Shown: one piece after another, positions 28,791 to 36,664 of the stretch | Position numbering within the stretch: the first letter of the stretch is position 1 | Layout: the number at the start of each line of letters is the position of its first letter | Assembly (NCBI RefSeq): GCF_009765275.1 | Contig: NZ_VOPH01000011.1 | Location: 1-64,000, forward strand | DNA: 64,000 bases | Reading direction: 5' to 3' | DNA from: Chachezhania sediminis | Lineage (GTDB): Bacteria > Pseudomonadota > Alphaproteobacteria > Rhodobacterales > Rhodobacteraceae | Translations under genes and position numbers: made by a program | The notes under the pieces: model-generated | What the model was told of the DNA's origin: nothing | Databases searched by the model: none | Seen by the model: only the letters and a program-made list of their open reading frames with translations

Positions 28791-29798
28791 TCAGTCGCTC
28801 GATACGCTTTCGCGCACGGGCAAGGGCGGCATCCCCTTCTCCGTGGCGTGATGGCAGGCCACCCGGTGATCCGGTTTCAGCTCGCGCCATTCCGGTTCGA
28901 GGCTGGCACAGTCCGGGGTGGCCCAGGGGCAGCGGGTGTGGAACCGACAGCCTGAAGGCGGATTGGCCGGGCTGGGTATGTCGCCTTCCAGTGTCATGCG
29001 GCGCCGGTGCCTCAAATGGGTAGGCAGCGGCTGCGGCTCGGCCGACAGAAGCGCGACGGTGTAAGGATGCAGCGGATCGTCGATGATGCCTTCGGTCGGC
29101 CCCAGTTCGACGAACTGGCCAAGGTAGGTCACAGCAATCCGGTCGCTGATCTGCGCGACAACGGAAATGTCGTGCGCGATGAAGGCGTAGGCAACGCCGA
29201 GGTCGTCCTGCAGTTCCTTGAAAAGGTTCAGGATCTCACCCCGGATCGACACGTCGAGCGCGGCGACCACCTCGTCGCAGACGATCAGCCTTGGCGACAG
29301 TGGCAGCACCCGGGCGATGTTCACCCGCTGCTTCTGGCCGCCCGACAGCTCGTGCGGGTAGCGTTGTGCCATGTCGCGGCGCAGCCCCACCTTTTCCAGC
29401 GCGGCCAGCGCGGTGTCCTGCATGTCGGCCTTGCTGCGCCCCCCTGCGATCCGCATCGGTTCCGTCAGGCTGTCGAGGATCGTCATCCGCGGGTTCAGCG
29501 CCGCGTTCGGGTCCTGAAAGATCATCTGGTAGTGGCGTCGCTCGGTCCGCCATTCGGCCCGGGTCATCGCGGCGCGGTCCCTGTCGCCGAAGGCCATCGT
29601 CCCGCTTGTCGGGGCCAGAAGGCCAACGAGCGTGCGGCCCACGGTCGATTTCCCCGACCCGCTTTCGCCGATCACGCCGAAGGTCTCTCCCGGTCGGATG
29701 TCGAAGGATACGCCATCGACCGCACGCACTTCGGACGAACCGTCGAGGCTGGGAAACCGCACGACCAGGTCGCGGACGGATACAACGGGGCGGGTCAT
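28791..29798 (-). CDS. ABC transporter ATP-binding protein, DppF/OppF type
   Basis: This is the cytosolic ATPase of the importer. The 335 residues contain Walker A GESGSGKST near residue 42, the signature LSGGQKQRVNIARVL, Walker B LIVCDEVVAALDVS and a C-terminal oligopeptide-transporter extension with SGCRFHTRCPWATPDCA. Four bases overlap the upstream ATPase gene. Confidence 0.93.
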   Translation of the reverse strand: MTRPVVSVRDLVVRFPSLDGSSEVRAVDGVSFDIRPGETFGVIGESGSGKSTVGRTLVGLLAPTSGTMAFGDRDRAAMTRAEWRTERRHYQMIFQDPNAALNPRMTILDSLTEPMRIAGGRSKADMQDTALAALEKVGLRRDMAQRYPHELSGGQKQRVNIARVLPLSPRLIVCDEVVAALDVSIRGEILNLFKELQDDLGVAYAFIAHDISVVAQISDRIAVTYLGQFVELGPTEGIIDDPLHPYTVALLSAEPQPLPTHLRHRRRMTLEGDIPSPANPPSGCRFHTRCPWATPDCASLEPEWRELKPDHRVACHHATEKGMPPLPVRESVSSD

Positions 29799-30811
29799 GC
29801 CGTCTCTCCCGCGACCGCACCGTCGAGGACGAAATCATCGGCCCGCACGCAGCGCACGCGACGGTCGGCCGCGATATCGCGAAGCTCCTGCGGCGCGGTG
29901 CAGGCGTCGGCGGCATGGGCACAGCGCGGCGCGAACCGGCAGCCGGTCGGCATGGCACCTGGCGATGGCACCCGCCCGGGAATATGCGCGAACCGCCCTT
30001 TTTCCATGTTGAAATGCGGCAGGGACCGGAGCAGCCCGGACGTATAGGGATGGCGCGGCGACAGGAGCGCGTCGTCAACGGGCGCATCTTCCACGATTTC
30101 CCCGGCATACATCGTGATCATGCGCTGGCAGGTTTCGGCCACGACGCCAAGGTCATGGGTGATGAACAGAAGCGCGGTGCCGGTATCTTCGGAAAGCCGC
30201 GTCAGCAGGTCCATGATCTGGGCCTGGATCGTGACATCCAGCGCCGTCGTAGGTTCATCGGCGATGATCAGATCGGGCCGGTTGATCAGAGCCATGGCAA
30301 TCATCACCCGCTGGCGCATGCCGCCGGAAAGTTGATGCGGATATTCGTCATAGCGCCGCTTGGGCGCCGGAATTCCAACGTCGGCCAGCGCGGCGATCAC
30401 GCGGTCGCGCTCATCGGCCTTTGACAGGTTTTCATGCAGCCGCAACGCCTCGGCGATCTGTTCGCCGACGGTGAAAACCGGGTCGAGCGCGCTCATCGGC
30501 TCCTGGAAGATCATCGCGATCTTCTTGCCCCGCATGCGCCGGATCTCGCCCTGCGAAACGGTCGCCATGTCCTTGCCGTCCAGCAGGATCTGGCCACCGA
30601 TCTGTGCCGCGCCGGGCAGCAGCCGCATCAACGCCAGTCCGGTGACCGACTTACCGCAACCGGATTCCCCGACGAGCCCCACCCGTTCGCCGGGCGCGAT
30701 CCGGAAGTTCAGGTCATGCACGATATTCAGCGCCGGCTGACCCCGTCGCCCCCGGAAGCCGATTGACAGATCGCGCACGTCGAGAATGGGTCGGATCGCA
30801 GCGCCGGTCAT
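29795..30811 (-). CDS. ABC transporter ATP-binding protein, DppD/OppD type
   Basis: This is the second ATPase of the importer and the first canonical gene of the operon. Its 338 residues show Walker [10 protein letters not shown], signature [15 protein letters not shown], Walker [15 protein letters not shown] and the C-terminal Cys-rich extension with [15 protein letters not shown], which can bind an iron-sulphur cluster in some relatives. The ATG at 30811 overlaps, by ATGA, the end of a 28-codon frame that has a strong ribosome-binding site, so its translation may be coupled to that frame. Confidence 0.93.
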   Translation of the reverse strand: MTGAAIRPILDVRDLSIGFRGRRGQPALNIVHDLNFRIAPGERVGLVGESGCGKSVTGLALMRLLPGAAQIGGQILLDGKDMATVSQGEIRRMRGKKIAMIFQEPMSALDPVFTVGEQIAEALRLHENLSKADERDRVIAALADVGIPAPKRRYDEYPHQLSGGMRQRVMIAMALINRPDLIIADEPTTALDVTIQAQIMDLLTRLSEDTGTALLFITHDLGVVAETCQRMITMYAGEIVEDAPVDDALLSPRHPYTSGLLRSLPHFNMEKGRFAHIPGRVPSPGAMPTGCRFAPRCAHAADACTAPQELRDIAADRRVRCVRADDFVLDGAVAGETA

Positions 30812-30894
30812 GGATGGCGTACCGCCGAAGGCCCTGCAGCCAAGGCTCCGCCATCCCGCTTGAACAGCGGCTCGATCCTGCCGGATCCATCCAT
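30808..30894 (-). CDS. Possible 28-residue upstream ORF coupled to the ABC operon
   Basis: The ATG at 30894 (MDGSGRIEPLFKRDGGALAA...) has GGGAGG 6 bases upstream, better than any site before the ATPase gene itself, and its stop overlaps the ATPase start by 4 bases. It may be a leader peptide or simply a way to couple translation. It is also the in-frame tail of the RepC-like reading, so the two readings are alternatives. Confidence 0.35.
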   Translation of the reverse strand: MDGSGRIEPLFKRDGGALAAGPSAVRHP

Positions 30895-31782
30895 TATTGT
30901 CCTCCCTGACAACTCACAGGTTGCTGGGAGGCACCGTTTCATACCGTCGATATTTTTGTCAACAATTAACAAAAATATTTGACGAAGCCAGATGGAGACT
31001 GAAGATAACCATATGGTTTTAAACTTTTTTATAAAGAATAACCGCAATTCTGACCCTCTATCGGCATTCAAAGATTGCCCCGGCGGAGCGCACGGGTAGC
31101 TGGCCCGATGCGGTGCAGCCACCCTGTGTGCGACTTCCGCGTCGCACCGGTCGGACATTTCCACTGCCACAGGCGCGTCAGCGAGCGCTTCGATCAACGC
31201 CTCCAGGGCGTCGGCGATTTCCTTCAGCCGCGCGTAGCGCCAGATGCGGGAGGCATGCCGAGATGGCAGGGTCGCTTCCGCGACCTCTTCGGCGGAAGCG
31301 TCCCCGGAGGTGCGGGCCCGCTCCAAGAGCTTCGGAATATGTAGCCGCAGGCGCTTGGCCTCTTCCTTCTCGAAGCAAACCTTCCGCGCGGCGGCCTCGA
31401 TCTCGCGGGTCCGGTCCACGAGCGGGGCGAGGTTGATGCCGAAAGCGTAGCGGATGAAGTTTTCGGACCTGACTCCATAGCGTCGACAACGTGCCGCGCT
31501 GGATGTCACGATGAAGCCCAGCTCCGCCAGGTGCGCCTCGGCCCGGGCAATCTGGCGTGGGTCCGCCTCAAGCTGCGATGCGGTTTCCGAAACCGAGGGC
31601 CACAGGGCGCAGATCCTGCCTGCTGCATAATCCTGATCCTGTGTCCGGGAGATCGCGAAGCGCAGGTACTTGAGCGTCGTATCGGTCAGGCCGAAATGCT
31701 TCGGCGCCTTCACCAGGAGGCCGTAGAGGTCCCATCGGTTCATCCCGTCCGGCAGACCGCGGTGCGTCAATACATGCGTCAT
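30808..31782 (-). CDS. RepC-like plasmid replication initiator with abnormal C-terminus
   Basis: The first roughly 220 residues (MTHVLTHRGLPDGMNRWDLY, KYLRFAISRTQDQDYAAGRI, FIRYAFGINLAPLVDRTREI) match the N-terminal domain of RepC, the replication initiator of alphaproteobacterial repABC and repC plasmids. After about residue 225 the frame runs through an AT-rich, promoter-like stretch (FFIKKFKTIWLSS...) and ends at 30808 on the transporter start, so the native C-terminus has been lost or replaced. No repA or repB is adjacent. It is probably a remnant of an integrated plasmid and may be inactive. The start at 31782 has GGGAAG upstream; 31812 is also open. Confidence 0.65.
   Translation of the reverse strand: MTHVLTHRGLPDGMNRWDLYGLLVKAPKHFGLTDTTLKYLRFAISRTQDQDYAAGRICALWPSVSETASQLEADPRQIARAEAHLAELGFIVTSSAARCRRYGVRSENFIRYAFGINLAPLVDRTREIEAAARKVCFEKEEAKRLRLHIPKLLERARTSGDASAEEVAEATLPSRHASRIWRYARLKEIADALEALIEALADAPVAVEMSDRCDAEVAHRVAAPHRASYPCAPPGQSLNADRGSELRLFFIKKFKTIWLSSVSIWLRQIFLLIVDKNIDGMKRCLPATCELSGRTIMDGSGRIEPLFKRDGGALAAGPSAVRHP
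30950..30978. promoter_or_regulatory. Perfect 10-bp inverted repeat, candidate operator of the ABC/carboxylase operon
   Basis: ATATTTTTGT (30950-30959) and ACAAAAATAT (30969-30978) flank a 9-base spacer. The minus strand reads TTGTTGACAA inside it, similar to the TNGTNNACNA-type sites of GntR regulators. It lies about 140 bases upstream of the first ATPase gene in an AT-rich stretch, where a promoter would be expected. The TTGACA within it could be a -35 box, but no well-spaced -10 follows. Confidence 0.5.
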
Positions 31783-32082
31783 ACGAACTTCCCATCGGGA
31801 AGGTCGCCCCACAGGATTTTCGTTGTGACAGGGCGGCTCGACGCGCTACACTCGGGAAAGCAGAATTTCGTGTCTGCTTTTGAATTTGCCTCGGTTTCGG
31901 TTGCCGCCGGACCGAGGTTTTTCTCTGCCAATTTCCCAGCTGAATCAGAGCCAGCCCGATCCGACTGTGCGGGTTTTGTACGGGACACTCTCGGTCCAGC
32001 ACTGAGAACCGCCGAAAAATCCTGCAAGAAGCTGCATGATGTGCTCGCACGGAACACACAAGCATCTGATATCAAATTGAAA

Positions 32083-32101
32083 AGTGGTGACCCCGACAGG
32101 A
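32083..32101. repeat. Left attachment-site repeat (attL) of the tRNA-Arg element
   Basis: AGTGGTGACCCCGACAGGA matches 18 of 19 bases of the tRNA-Arg 3' end at 42923-42941 (T for C at position 6), in the same orientation. The 13-base core GACCCCGACAGGA is exact. It defines an element of about 10.84 kb with the integrase at the tRNA end, as expected for tyrosine-recombinase islands. Confidence 0.8.
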
Positions 32102-32204
32102 CACGAAGAGTGTCCATGAAATCAGTAAGGTAATCCGTCCAACCCGGCCAGAAGGCCACATTGAAAACGTTGGCGAAAATCCGGGTTTGTCCAACCCGAA
32201 ATCG

Positions 32205-32244
32205 GCAAAAGAAAACGCCGCTGCGGCTGGTCCCCGCAACGGCG
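32205..32244 (-). terminator. Rho-independent terminator-like hairpin at the element's left end
   Basis: CGCCGCTGCGG (32216-32226) pairs with CCGCAACGGCG (32234-32244) with one mismatch and a 7-base loop. On the minus strand it is followed by TTTTCTTTT. No minus-strand gene reads into it from inside the element, so it may end an antisense transcript or insulate the element. Confidence 0.5.
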
Positions 32245-32321
32245 CTGTCAATGCATGTGAAGCCCCTCAGCTTCGCGGACATGATACCCCGAGGCGGGGC
32301 ACCTCCGCAATCAGCAAGTAC

Positions 32322-32696
32322 ATGAAACCCGAGCACAAGCGCCTGTCGCGGATGCTTGGCTACTGCCTGGTGCGCGGCTGCGATTATGAGAATTGGGCGG
32401 GCTTCGCCATCGTGGCGCAAGCGCGCCTGTCGGTGCAGGAGCGCGTGGCGCTCGCCTTCGCCTGCCTGAAGGCCCTTCCCGGCGATCTGATCGAAGATAC
32501 TGCCGGGGCCGTTCTCGGCGCTCGGGGCTATCCACTGCCGTCCACACTCGGCGGCATGTTCGACGCCCGCTGGTGGGCGAGCGCTGCGACACGGCCGGAA
32601 CTGAAAGCATACGCAGTCGCGGCCTTCGAAGCGATGAGCCGCGAGGACCGCCGCGCCTTTCTCGATTTTCTCACCGACTTGGAGCAGGCGGCATGA
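32322..32696 (+). CDS. Hypothetical protein of the integrated element
   Basis: Function not recognised. The product has 124 residues, starting MKPEHKRLSRMLGYCLVRGC, mostly helical, with no signal or membrane span. The reading is open further upstream but the conserved-looking part begins here; no good ribosome-binding site is visible. The stop overlaps the start of the next gene by 4 bases, so the two are a pair. It is the first gene of the element after attL. Confidence 0.65.
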   Translation: MKPEHKRLSRMLGYCLVRGCDYENWAGFAIVAQARLSVQERVALAFACLKALPGDLIEDTAGAVLGARGYPLPSTLGGMFDARWWASAATRPELKAYAVAAFEAMSREDRRAFLDFLTDLEQAA

Positions 32697-32926
32697 CCGA
32701 GACAGAGCTGGACATGATCCTGACGTTCCGCTGGCCGCGTGTGGTGCGCCGGGTGATGGGCGCGGGCGACGATCCGAAGCTGATGGGCTTTGTGCGGTCC
32801 ATATCCCGCAACGGGCGGCGCAAGACCTGGCATCCGAGCCCGAAGCAGGAGGCGTGGATGCACGCCATCCTGTCCGACTTCGACGCTGAGCACGAGCCGG
32901 ATTTGGAGGTGATCGAGAGGGAATAA
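32693..32926 (+). CDS. Hypothetical protein of the integrated element
   Basis: Function not recognised. The 77-residue, basic protein starts MTETELDMILTFRWPRVVRR, with a central RSISRNGRRKTWHPSPKQEA that could contact nucleic acid, and an acidic C-terminus. It overlaps the preceding gene by 4 bases (ATGA). Small genes of this kind at the head of prophages and satellites are often early regulators, but nothing in the sequence proves that. Confidence 0.65.
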   Translation: MTETELDMILTFRWPRVVRRVMGAGDDPKLMGFVRSISRNGRRKTWHPSPKQEAWMHAILSDFDAEHEPDLEVIERE

Positions 32927-33302
32927 CTCCGCATTGGCCGGCCCCTGATCAGGGCCAAGGCCAAGAACAACACGCGCTGCGAGTGGGCTTGACGACTTGT
33001 ACGGGCGCAGCGTGACACGGGCGGTATCGTAGAAACTATCAGCCGCCAGGCCAGCCATGCAGCTTCGTGCTGTCACCCCAAGGCCGAAGATAGCACTGCC
33101 ACCTGCGGGCGGTGAACAGAGGGGGTGCGCGCTTTCGATGCTGGATAGCGGAAGCGTGGCCTAAGCGGCGGCCCGGCTCCGGTGAGCAGGCAAGATCGCG
33201 GCGGTCAGGGGCGGCTGCAAAGTCGCCTGCTGACCGTCACAACAACCCTCACCAATGAGCAGGTGGGGATAGAGCAACGATAGAGAAGAGAGAGGAAGGC
33301 AG
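32927..33302. other. Gene-free stretch within the element
   Basis: No convincing gene. A minus-strand reading at 32528-33076 looks like a shadow of the two genes before it. The stretch contains a large hairpin at 33202-33236 and ends with GAGAGAGGAAGGCAG, the ribosome-binding site of the 53-residue gene. Confidence 0.5.
33202..33236. repeat. Long interrupted inverted repeat upstream of the small genes
   Basis: CGGTCAG (33202-33208) and CTGACCG (33230-33236) form an outer stem, with GGCG/CGCC inside it. No T-tract follows on either strand. It could be an operator or a structured 5' leader for the genes at 33303 onward. Confidence 0.4.
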
Positions 33303-33464
33303 ATGAAGACGACAGACTGGCGACACGTCTCCGAAGTCCTGGAAGACCTGGTCAGGCGACTTCGACGGCTCTGCCCCGACCATCACGACCCGCACCGCTT
33401 TCACGAGGAAAAGAGCGAGATCGCTTTCGAACTGACCAAGCTTGGAAGGAGCATTTCAGAATGA
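33303..33464 (+). CDS. Small hypothetical protein (53 residues)
   Basis: Not recognised. The product reads MKTTDWRHVSEVLEDLVRRL, then LCPDHHDPHRFHEEKSEIAF and ends ISE. It is charged and helical with several histidines. A strong purine-rich ribosome-binding site (GGAAGG) lies about 5 bases upstream and the stop overlaps the next start by ATGA, both of which support a real gene. Confidence 0.6.
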   Translation: MKTTDWRHVSEVLEDLVRRLRRLCPDHHDPHRFHEEKSEIAFELTKLGRSISE

Positions 33465-33730
33465 CCGAACACGACAGAACCCCCGAGCAGTCCACAGAGA
33501 TCGTCGCCAATTGCGTCTCTGACCTTATCCTGCGCCTGCACAAGGAGGCAGGGATACCTTTGCAGATGGTGATCGCTGCGGCGCATGCCGAGATCGTCAC
33601 CGAAATGGCCCTGATGGTCGGCGGGGAGATGGCCTATGAGCTCTGCCTTGGCGCCGGTGAGCGCGTCCGACCGCTGTTGAGCGTGAGCGATATTGCCCTC
33701 GCCGCATCCACCCCTCACGGCAGCGCCTGA
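33461..33730 (+). CDS. Small hypothetical protein (89 residues)
   Basis: Not recognised. It starts MTEHDRTPEQSTEIVANCVS and continues with a helical middle (LRLHKEAGIPLQMVIAAAHA) of mild hydrophobicity. No membrane span is certain. It is translationally coupled to the 53-residue gene by a 4-base overlap and lies just before the terminase genes, so it belongs to the early or packaging part of the element. Confidence 0.6.
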   Translation: MTEHDRTPEQSTEIVANCVSDLILRLHKEAGIPLQMVIAAAHAEIVTEMALMVGGEMAYELCLGAGERVRPLLSVSDIALAASTPHGSA

Positions 33731-33824
33731 TGGCGCGCGGGTCCTTCCCCGCCCCCCACCGCATGGGGGTAATTCGCGCCCCGACACTTCGGCCTGCGCA
33801 AGAATTTATAAGGGGCTGAAAATC

Positions 33825-34325
33825 ATGAGGATTTTGGAGGAGCTGCCCCTTGGCGACAGCGGCGCCAGCGTCATGCGCATTGGCGGCGCTGATCTTTGCG
33901 ACCTCCTGGGTATCAGCCCGGCGCTGCTGTCGGACCTGAAGCGCCGCCAGATCGCCATTCACATCGGGCACGACGCCTATGACCTCGGCGCCACCGTGAA
34001 AGCCTATGTCGCCCATCTGCGCGAAACCGCCAGTGGCCGCGGGGGCGAGCAGCATGTGAACACCCTGACGGCCGAGCGCGCCCGGCTGGCAAAGGAACAG
34101 GCCGACGCCCAGGCGCTGAAGAACGCCCGCCTGCGCGGTGACCTGGTCGAGGCGGCCGAGGTCGAACGCACCTGGTCGGACACGCTGCGCCACGTGCGGT
34201 CCCGGATGCTGGCGGTTCCGTCCCGGCTTCGGGCCGACTTCCCCCAGGCGGATGCCGCCATCTTCACAGCCATGGACCGCGCCCAACGCGATGCCCTGAC
34301 GGAGCTTGGCAATGACGACGCTTGA
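33825..34325 (+). CDS. Terminase small subunit (Nu1-like)
   Basis: The small terminase recognises DNA for packaging into the capsid. From MRILEELPLGDSGASVMRIG the product has 166 residues. An N-terminal winged helix (GADLCDLLGISPALLSDLKR) resembles the Nu1/MerR-like DNA-binding domain. The middle ERARLAKEQADAQALKNARL, then RGDLVEAAEVE, is the conserved Nu1-type helical signature. AAGGGG upstream supports the start at 33825. It overlaps the large-subunit gene by 14 bases. Confidence 0.85.
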   Translation: MRILEELPLGDSGASVMRIGGADLCDLLGISPALLSDLKRRQIAIHIGHDAYDLGATVKAYVAHLRETASGRGGEQHVNTLTAERARLAKEQADAQALKNARLRGDLVEAAEVERTWSDTLRHVRSRMLAVPSRLRADFPQADAAIFTAMDRAQRDALTELGNDDA

Positions 34326-36087
34326 ACTGATCCGCCGCAACGCCCTGGGCGCGCTCACCCCGCCGCCCCGCCTGCGTCTGTCCGAATGGATCGAAGGCCA
34401 CATCGCCCTGCCGGATGGCGTCAGCGCCCAGCCCGGGCCGGTGCGGCTCTGGCCTTTCCAGCGCGAGATTGCCGACGCCATCGGCGATCCGCTGATCGAG
34501 CGCGTGACGCTGGTCAAGCCGGTGCGCGTCGGGTTCACCACCCTCCTGACCTCGGCCGTTGCATCCTTCGTCGCCAATGAGCCGTCGCCGATCCTCTGCC
34601 TTCTGCCGGCCGAGGCGGATTGCCGGGATTACATGGTCAGCGACGTGGAACCGATCTTCGCCGCGTCCCGCAGCGTGGCGGACGCCCTGGGCGACGATCA
34701 GGACGAAGGCGAGCGCAACACGCTGCTGTCCCGTCGCTTCCCCGGCGGGTCGCTGAAGGTGGTCGCCGCGAAGGCCCCACGCAACCTGCGCCGGCACAAC
34801 GTGCGCGTCCTGTTCATCGATGAGGCGGACGGCATGGACGCCACGGCCGAAGGCTCGCCGATCCTGCTGGCCGAGCGCCGCACGCTGTCCTTCCCGGATC
34901 GCAAGATCGTCCTGGGCAGCACGCCGGTGCACGATGAGACCAGCCATGTCCTGCGCGCCTATGCCCAGTCGGATGCCCGCATCTTCGAAGTGCCCTGCCC
35001 CGAATGCGGCAGCTTCGCCGAAATCGTCTGGGACCAGATCGTCTGGGACGACACGCCCGCATCCGCCCGCTGGAAGTGCCCGCACTGCCGGGCCGAGGTC
35101 GAGGAGCGACACAAGCCCGCGATGGTCGCACAAGGCCAGTGGCGTGCCACGCGGCCCGAGGTGCAGGGCCATGCCGGGTTCCGGCTGAATGCCTTGGTCA
35201 GCCTGCACACGAACGCGTCCTGGGCGAAGCTGGCGGCAGAGTTCATCGGCGCCAAGGACGATCCGACCACGCTTCAGACCTTCGTCAACACGATCCTGGG
35301 CCAAGGCTGGCGCGGGGAAGGCGAAGAACTGTCCGAAGAGGATCTGGCCGGCCGTGGCGAAGACTGGGGCCTGTCCGCCGTGCCCGAAGAGGTTCTGGCG
35401 CTGACGGTGGGCTGCGACGTCCAGCACGACCGCCTGGAGCTGACCTTTGTCGGTTGGGCCGAAAGCGGCATTGCCTATGTCCTGGGGCACCGCGTGATCT
35501 GGGGCGACTGGGACGACGACGATACCTGGGCGGCGCTGGACGTGCAGCTGCGCGAGACCTTCCCCCACGCCCTGGGCGGGCGCATCGGGATCGACGCCTG
35601 CGCGGTGGATGCCGGCGACGGCACCACCATGAACCGCGTGACCGACTTCGCGCGGGCGCGCACCCGCCGCAAAGTGCTGGCCATCAAGGGCGCCGCTGGC
35701 AGCCGGCCGCTGATCGAGCGGGCCGGGTCGAAGACGAAAACCGGTGCCCGGCTGTGGATCGTGGGCGTGGACACGGCGAAGGAACAGATCTTCGCGCGCC
35801 TGTCCCGCGGCAGCACGATTCGCCTGTCAGGCGACTTACCCGCCGTCTGGCATGAACAGGTGGCATCGGAACGTGCCGTGCTGCGGTATCGGCGCGGTCA
35901 GCCGGTGCGGAGCTTCGAGAGGATACCTGGGAAGAGGGCGGAGGCGCTGGATTGCTTGGTCTATGCGCTCGCGGCACGGCAGATGCTGCGGCCGGATTGG
36001 GAGGAGTTACGAAAGCACTGCGCGAGACAGGAAACCGCAAGGAAGAACCCAGTGCCCGTGCTTAAATCTGACTGGATGAAGCGTTGA
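34312..36087 (+). CDS. Terminase large subunit (GpA family)
   Basis: This is the ATP-driven packaging motor and nuclease. The 591 residues start at the ATG at 34312 (MTTLELIRRNALGAL); a TTG two codons earlier is possible. The ATPase shows VTLVKPVRVGFTT (Walker A-like, about residue 75) and VRVLFIDEADGMD (Walker B, about 168). A zinc ribbon CPECGSF...CPHCRAEV lies near 230-260, and the C-terminal nuclease region includes LTVGCDVQHDRLELTFVGW. This architecture is that of the lambda gpA group, which cut at cos sites. It indicates the element packages its own DNA. Confidence 0.93.
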   Translation: MTTLELIRRNALGALTPPPRLRLSEWIEGHIALPDGVSAQPGPVRLWPFQREIADAIGDPLIERVTLVKPVRVGFTTLLTSAVASFVANEPSPILCLLPAEADCRDYMVSDVEPIFAASRSVADALGDDQDEGERNTLLSRRFPGGSLKVVAAKAPRNLRRHNVRVLFIDEADGMDATAEGSPILLAERRTLSFPDRKIVLGSTPVHDETSHVLRAYAQSDARIFEVPCPECGSFAEIVWDQIVWDDTPASARWKCPHCRAEVEERHKPAMVAQGQWRATRPEVQGHAGFRLNALVSLHTNASWAKLAAEFIGAKDDPTTLQTFVNTILGQGWRGEGEELSEEDLAGRGEDWGLSAVPEEVLALTVGCDVQHDRLELTFVGWAESGIAYVLGHRVIWGDWDDDDTWAALDVQLRETFPHALGGRIGIDACAVDAGDGTTMNRVTDFARARTRRKVLAIKGAAGSRPLIERAGSKTKTGARLWIVGVDTAKEQIFARLSRGSTIRLSGDLPAVWHEQVASERAVLRYRRGQPVRSFERIPGKRAEALDCLVYALAARQMLRPDWEELRKHCARQETARKNPVPVLKSDWMKR

Positions 36088-36121
36088 ACGCCACCGGCTT
36101 TGTGGCCGGCGCAAAAAGCAC

Positions 36122-36598
36122 TCATCGTAGCGGAGGATCTAAGTAGCGTTCTTCAGGTGGAATTGCCGCGAGCTTGTCGAAAATCTCGTGAAGTTGTGCC
36201 GTTATCTGTCGTTGACGTAGGAACTCGCGTTCCATTGCAGCCTTTTGTGTTTGAAGGATTCCAATTGCCTCATCCCATTTCCGAAGTGACATACTATTGC
36301 CTCGTATAAGGATTTCCCGGTCGGCCTCCAGCTTCCTCATCCCTTCCTGGTACTCGTTGACAACTTTTAACAAACCTTGTCGCGGGGCCTCCCAAAGCTC
36401 AGGATTCGCCGGAACGAGGTCCATTTGCCGGTGCGTTAGGCGCATGACTTCGTTCGTAAGAAAGTCGGAAAGCTGCCCAACTAAACCTATGGTTTCAGCG
36501 CTAAGTGCCAGCGCCGCATTTCGCTTTGCGCTGATTTGGCTTGATCTAGTCGACCCCAACCCGATCAACGAGAACAATGCAGATACCGGGTCCGTCAT
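36122..36598 (-). CDS. Hypothetical helical protein, opposite strand within the element
   Basis: Not recognised. The 158 residues start MTDPVSALFSLIGLGSTRSS and are rich in Glu, Gln, Arg and Leu, with probable coiled-coil segments (NEYQEGMRKLEADREIL, then AIGILQTQKAAMEREFLRQR). The gene is transcribed against the terminase and portal genes and has visibly lower GC than they do. It may be a cargo gene (a moron) expressed from the integrated state, for example in host defence or interference, but the sequence gives no direct evidence. Confidence 0.65.
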   Translation of the reverse strand: MTDPVSALFSLIGLGSTRSSQISAKRNAALALSAETIGLVGQLSDFLTNEVMRLTHRQMDLVPANPELWEAPRQGLLKVVNEYQEGMRKLEADREILIRGNSMSLRKWDEAIGILQTQKAAMEREFLRQRQITAQLHEIFDKLAAIPPEERYLDPPLR

Positions 36599-36664
36599 GT
36601 TGTTCGCCTCCGCGTTGCGCAATCAATCCTAGTCACCCTGCGCCCAACCGAACAACAGCGGTGA

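Larger units (their letters stand above)
31783..32321. other. Gene-free junction between RepC-like gene and integrated element
   Basis: No convincing gene is seen on either strand. The minus-strand reading across 31779-32420 has no recognisable similarity. The stretch holds the left attachment repeat (32083-32101), an inverted repeat CGGGTT/AACCCG near 32182-32198, and a terminator-like hairpin (32205-32244). Confidence 0.6.

Noticed and set aside
31779-32420. 213-residue minus-strand frame across the left attachment site
   Set aside because: Composition is atypical, it crosses the att repeat and terminator hairpin, and no part resembles a protein family.
32528-33076. 182-residue minus-strand frame opposite the first element genes
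   Set aside because: Overlaps two coupled plus-strand genes for most of its length and has no ribosome-binding site or domain.
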